From DATIHF01 sp035480955 (GTDB taxonomy: Bacteria > Patescibacteriota > Microgenomatia > Woykebacterales > RBG-16-39-9b), in the NCBI GenBank assembly GCA_035480955.1, contig DATIHF010000026.1:1-5781 (forward strand): a stretch of DNA of 5,781 nucleotides, written 5' to 3'. Positions 5,642-5,781 of this stretch are shown one piece after another (within the stretch, counting starts at the first letter, position 1; each line of letters begins with the position of its first letter). The notes beneath the pieces were generated by a model. The model ran no database searches. It was not told the DNA's origin and saw only the letters and a list, made by a program, of their open reading frames with translations. The translations under genes were made by a program, and so were the position numbers.

Positions 5642-5781
5642 CTACTGACTCACAGGCGCATACGGGTTGTCGCGCACAGCCAGCTCCGCGGTCGCATCAA
5701 TCAGGATTTGCATCCAGAAAGTGAGACCGACTACTGGCCAGGGTGTCGTCAGTAACATTGCAGCGTAATCAACGCTATTCA
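5642..5781 (-). CDS. C-terminal end of an unidentified protein (partial, tentative)
   Basis: An open minus-strand frame enters from the right edge and runs 45 codons to TAG at 5642-5644. The visible protein end includes AMLLTTPWPVVGLTFWMQIL and closes with AVRDNPYAPVSQ. The middle is hydrophobic and could be a membrane or amphipathic helix. I do not recognise the family. The case for coding rests on the open frame, its plausible residue make-up, and the minus-strand terminator 60 bases downstream of the stop, which implies a transcript ending here. By hand count this segment is about 55% G+C, against about 36% for a 120-base sample inside the neighbouring HAD gene. It is short, so chance openness cannot be excluded. 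Confidence 0.4.
   Translation of the reverse strand, partial: NSVDYAAMLLTTPWPVVGLTFWMQILIDATAELAVRDNPYAPVSQ

Noticed and set aside
5503..5724. Plus-strand open frame of 73 codons, and an overlapping one at 5570-5755.
   Set aside because: The first reads through the terminator hairpin; both are rich in Arg, Lys, Gln and Pro, resemble no family, and oppose a more plausible minus-strand frame.

Overview
The window looks like a piece of a small, compact bacterial genome, most likely Candidatus Patescibacteria (CPR), possibly Microgenomates-like. This is an inference from style, not a database match. The clues are short intergenic gaps, starts that mostly lack a Shine-Dalgarno sequence, a minimal ABC/FtsX transporter without an adaptor gene, and a membrane-anchored FN3 plus dockerin-like surface protein. 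TAA, TAG and TGA all end genes here, so there is no sign of the TGA recoding known from Gracilibacteria and Absconditabacteria.

Layout, left to right. At 1-272 (minus) is the N-terminal third of an undecaprenyl diphosphate synthase (uppS), cut by the window edge. It diverges across a 57-bp gap from 330-1409 (plus), a stand-alone AAA+ ATPase closely resembling the ATPase module of Lon but with no N-domain and no protease domain. Seven bases later the strand switches, and the remaining genes lie on the minus strand. In transcription order from the right these are a partial unidentified ORF (5642-5781) followed by an intrinsic terminator, a HAD-IIB hydrolase of eukaryotic-phosphomannomutase type (4625-5425), a secreted or membrane-anchored modular protein (3422-4510), an FtsX-type permease (2265-3368), and its ABC ATPase (1417-2262), which carries a C-terminal metal-binding YHS/TRASH domain.

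How the genes may work together. The permease and ATPase form one translationally coupled MacB/LolD-like transporter. The fused TRASH domain suggests that metal is either its cargo or its regulatory signal. The surface protein just upstream may be displayed on the cell surface and may share transcription with the transporter, since no terminator separates them. UppS supplies the lipid carrier for cell-envelope polysaccharides, and the PMM-like HAD protein could act on sugar phosphates. Much of the window is therefore envelope-related. The role of the Lon-like ATPase is unknown.

The most notable points are the Lon ATPase without a protease, the ABC ATPase-TRASH fusion, the phosphomannomutase-like protein that has lost one phosphate-binding arginine, the paired calcium loops of the surface protein, and several promoters placed so close to start codons that leaderless transcripts are likely.
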